From contig ONBN01000023.1 in assembly GCA_900316115.1 (NCBI GenBank), forward strand, positions 1-33,398: 33,398 bases of DNA, given 5' to 3'. Made by a program: the position numbers and the translations under genes. The notes below the pieces were generated by a model. The model was not told where the DNA came from and searched no databases. It saw nothing but the letters and a program-made list of their open reading frames with translations. This stretch comes from an uncultured Eubacteriales bacterium. Its GTDB lineage: Bacteria > Bacillota > Clostridia > Lachnospirales > Lachnospiraceae. Within the stretch, counting starts at the first letter, position 1. Each line of letters opens with the position of its first letter. Positions 21,554-30,028 of this stretch are shown here, piece by piece.

Positions 21554-24124
21554 ATGAAGAAAAAACGGCTTCAAAAAATGATATCTCTGGCAGTTTGTGC
21601 AGCTATGACCATGGCTACGGGCGGCTTTCCCGTGGCAGCTGAAGAAGTCTATGAAGTGGCTGCAGATGAGGAAGCAGGCACAGATGTGCAGGAGGTACAG
21701 GCAGAATCTGAGATAGAAGACAGTTTCCAGGATGTTGGCGAGGATGAGGAACTGCTGTTTCAGGAGATCCAGGAAGGAAATGAAGATGTTGATGTTCTGT
21801 TTGGGGACGGAACGGCCGAGGAATTTTCTTCTGGAGAAGCAACCACAGATTTACAGTATGGAAACTTAAGCAAGGTGTATCTGGATCCCGCCGGCGGATC
21901 AGATGATAAGAGCGGAGAATCCAGTGAGCAGGCTGTTAAGACGATTGATAAGGTTTTCTCCCTGCTTGGGGAGAATGGAATCATTTACCTGAAAAACAGC
22001 CTGACCCTGAATGACGATCAGGCTCATGTGTGGTCTGGGTTCACAATTCGTCCGACAGATGATTTTAAAGATGGTTCCACTTCCGGAAGTTTTATGATAC
22101 AGGTTTCAAAGGGTACCAGTCTGACTCTTGAAAATGTGAAGATCAGCAATATCAGAGAAACCGGTGGTTCCTGGAGCGGTGAGAATCTGATCGTAAAAAA
22201 AGGTGAAGGTGAACTGACCATAGAGGAAGGTACTGTACTGGAGTGTGATGCAAAGGTGCTGCATGCGATTTATACCAATAGAGAATCCGGCACTAATGCT
22301 ACAGTGAGGATCAATGGCGGAGAGATCAAAGGTGCAGACAGGACAGAATATGAAGAGAAGACAGCACTTGTTACTGCATGGTATGGAACTGTTGAGATGA
22401 ATGACGGTACCATTTCCGGGAATACATCATATTATGGTGGAGGTATTTATTTATATGGTGCCCAGTTTACCATGAACGGTGGCAGGATTACCGGTAATAC
22501 AGCAAGGCGAGGTGGCGGTATCTATGCAGAAGTCGGGGCAACTGTGACATTATCTGGCGGCATGATTGATAATAACCAAGCAGGTGATGGCGGTGGTATT
22601 TACGCATGGAGTTCTGATTTCAAGATGGATCGTACAGATCCGGATGGACAGCCTTGCGTGATCGAGAATAATACTGCAACCGCAGATCATAATAATTGGG
22701 TTTATGGTCAGGGTGGAGGCGTTTTCTTAGGCAATGGAAAATCATCCATACTTGGTAAGGGAACCATTCAGGGAAATAAGGCTATTGAAGAAGTGGAATA
22801 TAATGAAGAATATGACTATACAGTTACCTATGGCGGCCAGGGTGGAGGTGTTTATGCCTGGAACTGTGGGGTTGATATGACAGCTGCATTGATTCGCAAT
22901 AACCAGACTGGTGCAGGTGGTGGCATTTTTGCAGAGAGCATAGATGTGCAGCAGGCTCTGAATATGACTGGCGGTGAGATCACAGGGAACACTGCGCTCC
23001 ATAAAGGTGCTGGTATTGGTACAAGCCTGTACTACCCAGATGGATATTATGATGACAAGGATCAGATCATACCTCATACAGATATGGATCTGAGGATCAG
23101 TGGTGGTAAGATCAGTGGCAATATGACTGGAGAAGGTGAGTATCAGGATGAGAATGCAGTTGCACTGGAACTGACCTGCTGGTCTGATTACGATGAGAAT
23201 GTGAAATTCCCTAAATTGTATCTTAGTGGTTCACCGGAGATTAAGGGAAATGTTACACTTCTTGATGATGCGTATGGTAGTCCAAAGGTAGTAGTGGATG
23301 GGGCTTTTACTCCCGTGAATCCTGTGGAAATATTAGGAAGATATTGTGAACAGGATTCTGTGGCTGTTGAATGGCAGGCAGGATTAACACCTAATGCAGC
23401 TGACTTTACAGTAGATAAAGGTTTTACTGCTGAGTTAAGGCTGGATGGTCAGAACTTAAAATGGGTCAACAAGGTGCGGGTGACCTTTTTCTGGAGGGCA
23501 AACCCGGGCGATCAGCGTAATAGTAGCAAGAATTTATATATAGTGCCTGGAAATAAAGTGGATCCATCAGATATTCCGGTTCCGGCAGAAGTACCTGGAT
23601 ATACATTTACAGGATGGGCGACGAGCGACGGACAGGCCTGGACACCGGATATGGAAATTACCGGACTGACTTTTGTATATGAGCAGCGGGCATTGAAGGC
23701 ACCGTCTGTAACTTTAAGTGCAGATATGGAGGGCAGCTGTTTTACGGCACCTGTAACATTAACCGCTAAGGCATCTCATGAATTAAGCACTGCAGTACTT
23801 ACTTATCAGTGGTATAAAGATGGTACTCTTCTGGAGAATCAGACAGAAGCAGAATGTAAAGTGTTTGAGCCAGGTGAGTATAAAGTAGTAGTCACAGCTA
23901 AGAGAAACAGCTATACTTCAACTAAGGACGCAGTGATCACAATTTCCAAAAAGGATCATGAATACACATGGAAGTCTGATGCAAAGACACACTGGCAGGT
24001 TTGTGCAGTTGCAGGAGAAAGTACAGATGCAAAGCCTCATGAATTTGGTGAGTGGAAGGTTGTAAAGGAAGCGGCTGTGTCAGTTCCGGGTGAAAAAGAG
24101 CATACATGTGCAGTTTGCGGATAA
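21554..24124 (+). CDS. Large secreted beta-helix surface protein, N-terminal portion (frame broken at its end)
   Basis: Signal peptide MKKKRLQKMISLAVCAAMTM ... GGFPVAA (residues 1-30), then an acidic stretch (30-110), then a right-handed beta-helix/pectate-lyase-like region (about 120-590). Repeats in that region include GGGIYLYGAQFTMNGG, ITGNTARRGGGIYAE and GGGIYAW. A Listeria-Bacteroides-type repeat (about 640-715: VTFFWRANPGD ... TFTGWATSDGQAW) and an Ig-like region (about 720-810) follow. The last residues KEHTCAVCG end at TAA (24122-24124), where homologous proteins usually continue CGYKET. The downstream frame continues that sequence. Likely a cell-surface adhesin or glycan-interacting protein. 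The start at 21554 gives a clean signal peptide with GAGGG upstream; ATG 21503 would add 17 charged residues. Confidence 0.82.
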   Translation: MKKKRLQKMISLAVCAAMTMATGGFPVAAEEVYEVAADEEAGTDVQEVQAESEIEDSFQDVGEDEELLFQEIQEGNEDVDVLFGDGTAEEFSSGEATTDLQYGNLSKVYLDPAGGSDDKSGESSEQAVKTIDKVFSLLGENGIIYLKNSLTLNDDQAHVWSGFTIRPTDDFKDGSTSGSFMIQVSKGTSLTLENVKISNIRETGGSWSGENLIVKKGEGELTIEEGTVLECDAKVLHAIYTNRESGTNATVRINGGEIKGADRTEYEEKTALVTAWYGTVEMNDGTISGNTSYYGGGIYLYGAQFTMNGGRITGNTARRGGGIYAEVGATVTLSGGMIDNNQAGDGGGIYAWSSDFKMDRTDPDGQPCVIENNTATADHNNWVYGQGGGVFLGNGKSSILGKGTIQGNKAIEEVEYNEEYDYTVTYGGQGGGVYAWNCGVDMTAALIRNNQTGAGGGIFAESIDVQQALNMTGGEITGNTALHKGAGIGTSLYYPDGYYDDKDQIIPHTDMDLRISGGKISGNMTGEGEYQDENAVALELTCWSDYDENVKFPKLYLSGSPEIKGNVTLLDDAYGSPKVVVDGAFTPVNPVEILGRYCEQDSVAVEWQAGLTPNAADFTVDKGFTAELRLDGQNLKWVNKVRVTFFWRANPGDQRNSSKNLYIVPGNKVDPSDIPVPAEVPGYTFTGWATSDGQAWTPDMEITGLTFVYEQRALKAPSVTLSADMEGSCFTAPVTLTAKASHELSTAVLTYQWYKDGTLLENQTEAECKVFEPGEYKVVVTAKRNSYTSTKDAVITISKKDHEYTWKSDAKTHWQVCAVAGESTDAKPHEFGEWKVVKEAAVSVPGEKEHTCAVCG

Positions 24125-24750
24125 AGGAGACAGAGGCGATTGCAGCGCTTCCGGCACCAACACCTACAGTAGTGCCGCCAACACCTACTGCAGCACCGAC
24201 ACAGGCACCTGTTCATCTTAACAGTCTTACCAGTAAGAAGACATCTGTAACTATAAAGTGGAATAAGGTCAAAGGCGCTTCCGGATATAAGATTTATGGA
24301 AGCAAATGTGGGAATGATTACAGGCTTCTGAAGACAGTAAAAGGAAGTACAGTGAAATGGACACATAAAGGCCTTAAAGAAAACACGTATTATAAATATT
24401 ATGTGGTTGCGTACAAGACTGTAAACGGCAAACAGACTGTTCTTTCCAAAACACCTACTATGCATATTCCAACGACTGGTGGAAAATTCAGCAAAGTAAA
24501 ATCTATTAATATTAAGAAGCAGAGCTTTACCCTGAAGACCGGGAAGAAAGCGACTATTAAGGCTTCTGTAGTAAATACTGACGGCAAAATTGCAAAACAT
24601 GTGGCTGAAGTGCGTTATATGAGCAGCAATAAGAAGGTGGCAACTGTGAACAGCAAGGGTGTAATCACTGCCAAAGGAAAAGGTAAGTGCACGATTTACT
24701 GTTATGCTCAGAATGGACTTCGGAAGAGTGTAAAGGTGACCGTAAAATAA
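24106..24750 (+). CDS. C-terminal portion of the split surface protein: Pro/Thr linker, Fn3-like and Big_2-like domains
   Basis: In the +1 frame relative to the preceding gene, sequence from about 24121 reads KETEAIAALPAPTPT, then a Pro/Thr/Ala linker, a fibronectin type III-like domain (about residues 35-125: VTIKWNKVKGASGYKIYGS ... YYVVAYK) and a bacterial Ig-like (Big_2) domain (about 130-214: SFTLKTGKKATIKA ... SSNKKVATVNSKGVITAKGKGKC). It has no signal peptide and the only ATG (24106) overlaps the upstream frame, so it is almost certainly the tail of the same protein. One missing base near 24121-24124 separates them. No sortase motif (LPxTG) is visible; the protein ends with the Ig-like domain. 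Confidence 0.75.
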   Translation: MCSLRIKETEAIAALPAPTPTVVPPTPTAAPTQAPVHLNSLTSKKTSVTIKWNKVKGASGYKIYGSKCGNDYRLLKTVKGSTVKWTHKGLKENTYYKYYVVAYKTVNGKQTVLSKTPTMHIPTTGGKFSKVKSINIKKQSFTLKTGKKATIKASVVNTDGKIAKHVAEVRYMSSNKKVATVNSKGVITAKGKGKCTIYCYAQNGLRKSVKVTVK

Positions 24751-24989
24751 GAGCAGCAGAATTTAGGAGGAAATTATAGAAGAAAAATCCTGTTTTCTGA
24801 AATGTGTTTCTGTGGTAAAATTTAATATGTAAAAGTTACGGGGCGCTTTACAGTTGGTAAGGCGCCTTTGTACATATTAGCCAGTCCAATATCCATGAAT
24901 TTGCTCATGCAAGCATGTTTTATTCCTGGTGGTTGCCCGAGACTTTCGGATAAAAATTCTCAATTTCAACATTAAGGAAAATATGCCTA
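24751..24989. other. Spacer between the surface protein and the suf operon
   Basis: Contains the terminator at 24842-24871, a short inverted repeat CATGC-AA-GCATG (24906-24917) and an imperfect CCCGA-GACT-TTCGG palindrome (24936-24949) upstream of the suf promoter. These could be regulator sites but match no binding motif I can name securely. A 45-codon minus-strand frame (24822-24959) is treated under findings. Confidence 0.5.
24842..24871 (+). terminator. Intrinsic terminator of the surface-protein gene
   Basis: GGCGCTTTAC pairs with GTAAGGCGCC (one G-U pair) around AGTTG, followed by TTTGT. Confidence 0.7.
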
Positions 24990-25018
24990 TTGACATGCTA
25001 GGAAAAGAAGTGTATATC
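24990..25018 (+). promoter_or_regulatory. Promoter of the suf operon
   Basis: Perfect -35 TTGACA (24990-24995), 17-nt spacer, -10 TATATC (25013-25018), 44 nt before the sufC start. No SufR or IscR gene is in the window, so its regulator is unknown. Confidence 0.65.
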
Positions 25019-25061
25019 ACAGACAGAAACTGAGTTAGTTATGCCTTTAGGAGGTATGAAA

Positions 25062-25823
25062 ATGGCAGATAAAAATTTATTACAGGTAAAAGACTTACAT
25101 GTAGCTGTAGAGGAAAAACAAATCCTTCACGGTGTAGAATTATCTATAGGAAAAGGGGAAACCCATGTACTGATGGGACCTAATGGTACAGGAAAATCAA
25201 CACTTGGATATGCACTGATGGGAAATCCAAGATACACCATAGAAAAAGGAGAAATCTGGTTTAATGGAAAAGAGATCACCCATGTTCCGGTAAATGAACG
25301 GGCCAAAGCGGGAATGTTCTTATCTTTCCAGAATCCACTGGAAGTGCCGGGAATCACTTTAAGCTCCTTTATCAGAAGTGCATTGGAACAGCAGACAGGT
25401 ACAAGGCTGAGACTGTGGGAGTTCCGTAAGGAATTAAAAAAATGCATGGAATTGCTTCAGATGGATCCGGATTACGCAGACAGGGATCTGAATGTTGGCT
25501 TTTCCGGTGGAGAAAAGAAAAAGGCAGAGATCCTTCAGTTGCTTATGCTCAGGCCTTCACTGGCAATCCTGGATGAAACAGATTCCGGACTGGATGTGGA
25601 CGCAGTACGTACTGTATCACAGGGAATACAGGCATATCAGAAGAAATGCAAGGGCAGCCTTCTGATCATTACCCACAGCACCAAGATACTGGAATCCCTT
25701 CATGTGGACAGCACCCATATTATGGTGGAAGGAAAGATCGTCCGTACAGGGGATGCTTCTCTTGTGGATGAGATCAATGAAAAAGGTTTTGCTGACTATG
25801 AGATGACATCACAGGAACAGTAA
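25062..25823 (+). CDS. sufC: Fe-S cluster assembly ATPase SufC
   Basis: ABC-type ATPase that drives the SufBC2D scaffold for iron-sulfur cluster assembly in the cytosol. The 253-aa protein has Walker A GPNGTGKST (39-47), a Q-loop at FQNPLEVPG (89-97), the signature FSGGEKKKAE (147-156), Walker B LAILDETDSGLD (167-178) and the switch His in LLIITHST. It lacks membrane segments, as expected for SufC. The start at 25062 has AGGAGG 7 nt upstream; the ATG at 25056 is too close to that site. First gene of sufC-sufB-sufD-sufS-sufU; sufB follows after 15 nt. Confidence 0.95.
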   Translation: MADKNLLQVKDLHVAVEEKQILHGVELSIGKGETHVLMGPNGTGKSTLGYALMGNPRYTIEKGEIWFNGKEITHVPVNERAKAGMFLSFQNPLEVPGITLSSFIRSALEQQTGTRLRLWEFRKELKKCMELLQMDPDYADRDLNVGFSGGEKKKAEILQLLMLRPSLAILDETDSGLDVDAVRTVSQGIQAYQKKCKGSLLIITHSTKILESLHVDSTHIMVEGKIVRTGDASLVDEINEKGFADYEMTSQEQ

Positions 25824-25838
25824 CGGAGGCGGCAGATC

Positions 25839-27245
25839 ATGGAAGAAAAAACCTATGTAGAAGATGTGGACCGGAGTATTTATGATTTCCGGGATGAGGA
25901 AAAAGACGCATATAAGGTAAAAGCTGGTCTTACCCCGGAAATTGTTGAGAAGATATCAAAAGAAAAAAATGATCCTGCCTGGATGGAACTTTTCCGTCTG
26001 CGCTCCCTGCAGATTTATAACAGCATGGAGATCCCGGACTGGGGACCGTCTATTGAAGGACTGGATATGGACCAGCTCGTTACCTATGTAAGGCCAAATA
26101 CAAAAATGAAAGCCAAATGGTCAGATGTGCCTGAAGATATCAAGAATACATTTGAGCGGCTGGGAATCCCACAGGCCGAGAGGAAGTCCCTGGCTGGCGT
26201 AGGAGCACAATACGATTCAGAACTGGTGTACCATAACGTGCGGCAGGAGGTGGCTCAGCAGGGTGTGGTATATACAGATATGGAAAGTGCCCTGCATGGA
26301 GAATATGCAGATATGATCCGACAGCACTTTATGAAGCTGGTAAAGCCTTCAGACCATAAATTTGCGGCCCTGCACGGAGCTGTATGGTCCGGCGGATCCT
26401 TTGTATATGTGCCAAAGGGCGTTTCTGTGGAAATCCCGCTGCAGTCTTATTTCAGGCTGAATGCACCAGGAGCCGGACAGTTTGAGCATACACTGATCAT
26501 TGTGGATGAAGAAGCAGACCTGCATTTTATTGAAGGATGTTCTGCGCCGAAATATAATGTAGCCAATCTTCATGCCGGATGCGTGGAATTGTTTGTTGGG
26601 AAAAATGCAAGGCTTCGTTATTCCACCATTGAGAACTGGTCAAAAAACATGTATAACCTGAATACAAAAAGAGCACTTGTGGAAGAAGGAGGAACCATTG
26701 AATGGGTTTCCGGTTCCTTTGGATCCCATGTATCTTATCTGTATCCAATGAGCATCCTGAAAGGAAAAGGCGCCAAAATGGAATTTACAGGCATTACCTT
26801 TGCAGGAAAAGGCCAGAATCTGGATACAGGTGCAAAAGTAGTGCATAAAGCGCCGGATACAAGCTCTTATATCAATACAAAATCCATTTCCAAAGATGGA
26901 GGTATCAGCACCTTCCGTTCTTCTGTTGTGGTAGCAAAGGAAGCTGAAAATGCCAGATCTTCCGTATCCTGCCAGTCCCTGATGCTGGATTCCATTTCCA
27001 GGTCAGATACAGTTCCGGCTATGGATATCCGCACAAAAAATGCAAATGTAGGGCATGAGGCACAGATCGGAAGCATCAGTGATGAAGCAGTATTTTACCT
27101 TATGTCAAGAGGCATGAGCGAAGAAGATGCAAGAGCCTGCATTGTCAGTGGTTTTGCAGATAATGTGTCCAAGGAGCTGCCACTGGAATATGCAGTGGAG
27201 ATGAATAATCTGATCAGACTGGAAATGAAAGGCAGTATAGGATAA
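25839..27245 (+). CDS. sufB: Fe-S cluster assembly scaffold SufB
   Basis: Scaffold subunit on which the cluster is built, in complex with SufC and SufD. The 468-aa protein has the typical N-terminal extension (DVDRSIYDFRDEEKDAYKVKAGLT), the GLDMDQLVTYVRP segment, the beta-helix core (GGSFVYVPKGVSVEIPLQSYF; FEHTLIIVDEEADLHFIEGCSAP) and the C-terminal part with SSVSCQSLMLD and GHEAQIGSISDEAVFYLMSRG, which holds conserved Cys and His residues. GGAGG lies 9 nt before the ATG. Full length for the family. Confidence 0.96.
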   Translation: MEEKTYVEDVDRSIYDFRDEEKDAYKVKAGLTPEIVEKISKEKNDPAWMELFRLRSLQIYNSMEIPDWGPSIEGLDMDQLVTYVRPNTKMKAKWSDVPEDIKNTFERLGIPQAERKSLAGVGAQYDSELVYHNVRQEVAQQGVVYTDMESALHGEYADMIRQHFMKLVKPSDHKFAALHGAVWSGGSFVYVPKGVSVEIPLQSYFRLNAPGAGQFEHTLIIVDEEADLHFIEGCSAPKYNVANLHAGCVELFVGKNARLRYSTIENWSKNMYNLNTKRALVEEGGTIEWVSGSFGSHVSYLYPMSILKGKGAKMEFTGITFAGKGQNLDTGAKVVHKAPDTSSYINTKSISKDGGISTFRSSVVVAKEAENARSSVSCQSLMLDSISRSDTVPAMDIRTKNANVGHEAQIGSISDEAVFYLMSRGMSEEDARACIVSGFADNVSKELPLEYAVEMNNLIRLEMKGSIG

Positions 27246-27259
27246 AGGAGGTGCCAGAG

Positions 27260-28216
27260 ATGGAAGAATTGAAAGAAATAAGCATCAATCAGCTGCCGTC
27301 AAAAACGTGGCACTGGTTAAAGGTAAATGATACAAAGATCCGCTGGGGAGAGGAATCTGTTCCATGCCGGATCAATTATGAAGATAACAGTGAAGATCCA
27401 TCCGGATCTGATCTTCAGAGAATGGAGATCTGTGACGGGGATGGAGAGTGGAGCAGCGGTATCAAAGAGGTACAGGCGGCAGATGGAACTCATCTGACCC
27501 TGATCCAAAGCTTTGTAAAAGGAGATACAGCAAGCTCTAATCTGGATTTCTGTACCAGACTTCAGATCGGAAAAGGCAGCCGTGTGCGGCTGGTTCAGAT
27601 CATTATGCGGGAAAAAGACCAAACACTGCGTAATAATGTGGAATGCATCTGCCAGGAAAAAGGCAGATTGGAACTTTTACAGATGTACATCGGCACAGGT
27701 GATGTATACGGAGAAGTGCGTACACAGCTGTCTGGCGATAAATCAGAACTGCACACAGAGATCGGTTATCTGGGACAGGGAGAGCAGAAAATCGACCTGA
27801 ACCTGGTGGCAGGTCATTACGGCAAAAAGACGGTCAGCTTTATCAAAGCAGACGGAACCCTGAAGGATGCTGCAAAGAAAATATTCCGTGGGACCATTGA
27901 TTTCAAAAATGGTTCTTCCGGTTCAGAAGGAGAAGAAACAGAGAATGTACTTCTTCTTGGAGATGCTGTGGAGAACCGGACGGTTCCGCTGATCCTTTGT
28001 GCTGAAGAGGATGTAAAGGGCAATCATGGTGCTTCTATTGGAGCACTGGATGAAGAGACATTGTTTTACTTTGCTTCCAGAGGAATCAACGAAGTACAGG
28101 CCGAGGATATGGTGACCCGGGCAAAGCTGGAAACACTGGCTGCACATATCCGGGATGAAAAAACAGAGGCTGCCGTAGAACAGCAGCTTTTGGAGGTGAT
28201 CGGAAATGGAGAATGA
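27260..28216 (+). CDS. sufD: Fe-S cluster assembly protein SufD
   Basis: Partner of SufB in the scaffold complex. The 318-aa protein is shorter than E. coli SufD (about 420 aa), as in many Clostridia, with a reduced N-terminal part. It retains the beta-helix core and the C-terminal GNHGASIGALDEETLFYFASRGI block, which parallels SufB. The start at 27260 has AAGGAGG 8 nt upstream; a GTG at 27251 overlaps that site. It overlaps sufS by 11 nt. Confidence 0.93.
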   Translation: MEELKEISINQLPSKTWHWLKVNDTKIRWGEESVPCRINYEDNSEDPSGSDLQRMEICDGDGEWSSGIKEVQAADGTHLTLIQSFVKGDTASSNLDFCTRLQIGKGSRVRLVQIIMREKDQTLRNNVECICQEKGRLELLQMYIGTGDVYGEVRTQLSGDKSELHTEIGYLGQGEQKIDLNLVAGHYGKKTVSFIKADGTLKDAAKKIFRGTIDFKNGSSGSEGEETENVLLLGDAVENRTVPLILCAEEDVKGNHGASIGALDEETLFYFASRGINEVQAEDMVTRAKLETLAAHIRDEKTEAAVEQQLLEVIGNGE

Positions 28217-29423
28217 TTACAGAAAGGATTTTCCCTTACTGAAAGCGAATAAAGATCTGGTGTATATTGATAATGCTGCAACGGCACAGAGGCCGGAATG
28301 CGTGATCCAGGCAGAAAAAAAGTTTTATGAAGAGGAGAATGCCAATCCTTTAAGAGGATTTTATCCTTTAAGTCTGGCCGCAACGGACAGGTATCAGGGG
28401 GCAAGGGAAACGGTAAAGGATTTCATTCATGCAAAAACAGCAGATGAGATCGTGTTTACCAGAAATACTACCGAGAGCCTGAATCTGACAGCATACAGCT
28501 ATGGTCTTTCTCATCTGAAAGAAGGGGATGAGATCGCAGTAACGATCATGGAACACCACAGCAATCTTCTTCCCTGGCAGATAGTGGCAAGACAGACCGG
28601 CGCAAGTCTTAGGTTCCTGGAATGTGAACCGGACGGCACGTTTTCTCCAGAAGTGTTAAAGCAGGGCATCAATGAACATACAAAGCTTCTTGCAGTAACC
28701 CATGTTTCCAATGTGCTGGGGTGCGTGAATCCGGTTAAAGAGATGGCTTCTCTTGCACATCAGGCAGGGGCGGTTGTGGTTATGGATGGGGCGCAGAGTG
28801 TGCCGCATATGCCTGTGGATGTGCAGGATCTGGATGTGGATTTTCTTGCTTTTTCCGGACATAAACTGATGGGGCCTATGGGAATCGGTGTTTTATATGG
28901 AAAAAAAGAATTGCTTCAGGAGATGCCCCCATTCCTTACAGGAGGCGAGATGATCTCTTCTGTATCAAGGGAAAGTGCTGTGTTTGCACAGGTTCCACAG
29001 AAGTTTGAGGCAGGCACTGTAAATGCTGCTGGAGCTGCAGGGCTGCAGGCCGCCATTTCATATATTCAGAGGCTTGGCTTCGAAACGATCATGAAGAAAG
29101 AGCAGGAGCTGACTGCAAGAGCAATGGAAGGTCTGGCAAAGCTTCCGTATGTGAAGGTACTGGGTTCACCAGATCCGAAGAATCATACAGGGATCGTAGC
29201 TTTTGTGATTGAAGGCGTTCATCCTCATGATGTAAGTGAAGTACTGGCAGCAGACGGGATCGCAGTGCGTGCAGGCCATCATTGTGCTCAGCCGCTACTG
29301 GAGTATCTGGGGGTACGCAATGCCACAAGGGCAAGCTTTATGTTTTATAATACACCGGAAGAGGTGGATCAGTTTGTGGAAAGCACAGCCAGCGTGAGAA
29401 GGAGAATGGGATATGGAGAATAG
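28206..29423 (+). CDS. sufS: Cysteine desulfurase SufS
   Basis: PLP enzyme that takes sulfur from L-cysteine as a persulfide and passes it to SufU. The 405-aa protein has YIDNAATAQRP (20-30), EHHSNLLPW (116-124), the PLP-contacting VMDGAQSVPHM (192-202), the Schiff-base Lys220 in FSGHKLMGP and the catalytic Cys360 in RAGHHCAQP, the group II arrangement. Its ATG overlaps the end of sufD by 11 nt and its stop overlaps sufU by 11 nt. It could also supply sulfur to YedF-type carriers encoded elsewhere in this window, but that is inference. Confidence 0.95.
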   Translation: MENDYRKDFPLLKANKDLVYIDNAATAQRPECVIQAEKKFYEEENANPLRGFYPLSLAATDRYQGARETVKDFIHAKTADEIVFTRNTTESLNLTAYSYGLSHLKEGDEIAVTIMEHHSNLLPWQIVARQTGASLRFLECEPDGTFSPEVLKQGINEHTKLLAVTHVSNVLGCVNPVKEMASLAHQAGAVVVMDGAQSVPHMPVDVQDLDVDFLAFSGHKLMGPMGIGVLYGKKELLQEMPPFLTGGEMISSVSRESAVFAQVPQKFEAGTVNAAGAAGLQAAISYIQRLGFETIMKKEQELTARAMEGLAKLPYVKVLGSPDPKNHTGIVAFVIEGVHPHDVSEVLAADGIAVRAGHHCAQPLLEYLGVRNATRASFMFYNTPEEVDQFVESTASVRRRMGYGE

Positions 29424-29844
29424 AAGCTTTTATAATGAAATCCTTACAGAGCATAATCTGCGGCCGGAGTTCAAGCATGATCTTCCAGATGCAAACATTG
29501 TGCTTGAAGGGGTAAATCCCAGTTGTGGGGATGATATCTGGCTGAAACTGAAGGTGGAAGACGGGGTAATCACAGATGGAGCCTTTGTGGGAGACGGCTG
29601 TGCCATTTCCCAGGCTTCCGCAGACATTATGCTGGGGCTGATCATCGGGAAAAAAGAAGAAGAGGCGAAAAAGCTGGGAGAACTTTTTATCCGCATGATC
29701 AAGGGAGAGGCAACAGAGGAAGAGCTTGATCAGCTGGAAGAAGCGTCTGCACTGAAGGATATTTCCCACATGCCTGCCAGGGTAAAATGTGCAGTGCTTG
29801 GGTGGCATACCATGGAAGAAGCACTAAAAAAAGATAAAGAATAA
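29413..29844 (+). CDS. sufU: Zinc-dependent sulfurtransferase SufU
   Basis: Accepts the persulfide from SufS in Firmicutes. The 143-aa protein keeps all four zinc-site residues: Cys38 and Asp40 in NPSCGDDI, Cys63 in GDGCAIS and Cys126 in RVKCAVLGW. It lacks the Lys in the LPPVK-like motif of IscU and has the roughly 18-residue SufU insertion. It ends the suf operon before a terminator at 29868-29909. Confidence 0.95.
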   Translation: MENRSFYNEILTEHNLRPEFKHDLPDANIVLEGVNPSCGDDIWLKLKVEDGVITDGAFVGDGCAISQASADIMLGLIIGKKEEEAKKLGELFIRMIKGEATEEELDQLEEASALKDISHMPARVKCAVLGWHTMEEALKKDKE

Positions 29845-29867
29845 TCTGTTAAAGGCAAATGATATAC

Positions 29868-29909
29868 AAGGGTTGTGATTCAGAGTGACTGTTTTCACAA
29901 TCCTTTTTA
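29868..29909 (+). terminator. Intrinsic terminator of the suf operon
   Basis: AAGGGTTGTGA pairs with TCACAATCCTT (one G-U pair) around a 14-nt loop, followed by TTTTTATT. Confidence 0.8.
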
Positions 29910-30028
29910 TTATTGGAAAAAACTATAAGTAACAACAGGTAAAATGAATTATACAAACGATTTTTCCTTTGCTATCATAATATTAGCATACAAAAAATAT
30001 TAAATTGATAGGAATAAGAGGGATTAAA

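Noticed and set aside
29910-30028. SAM or T-box riboswitch before the transsulfuration gene
   Set aside because: Only about 120 nt lie between the suf terminator and the start; no conserved SAM riboswitch helices, T-box sequence or anti-terminator pair is visible.
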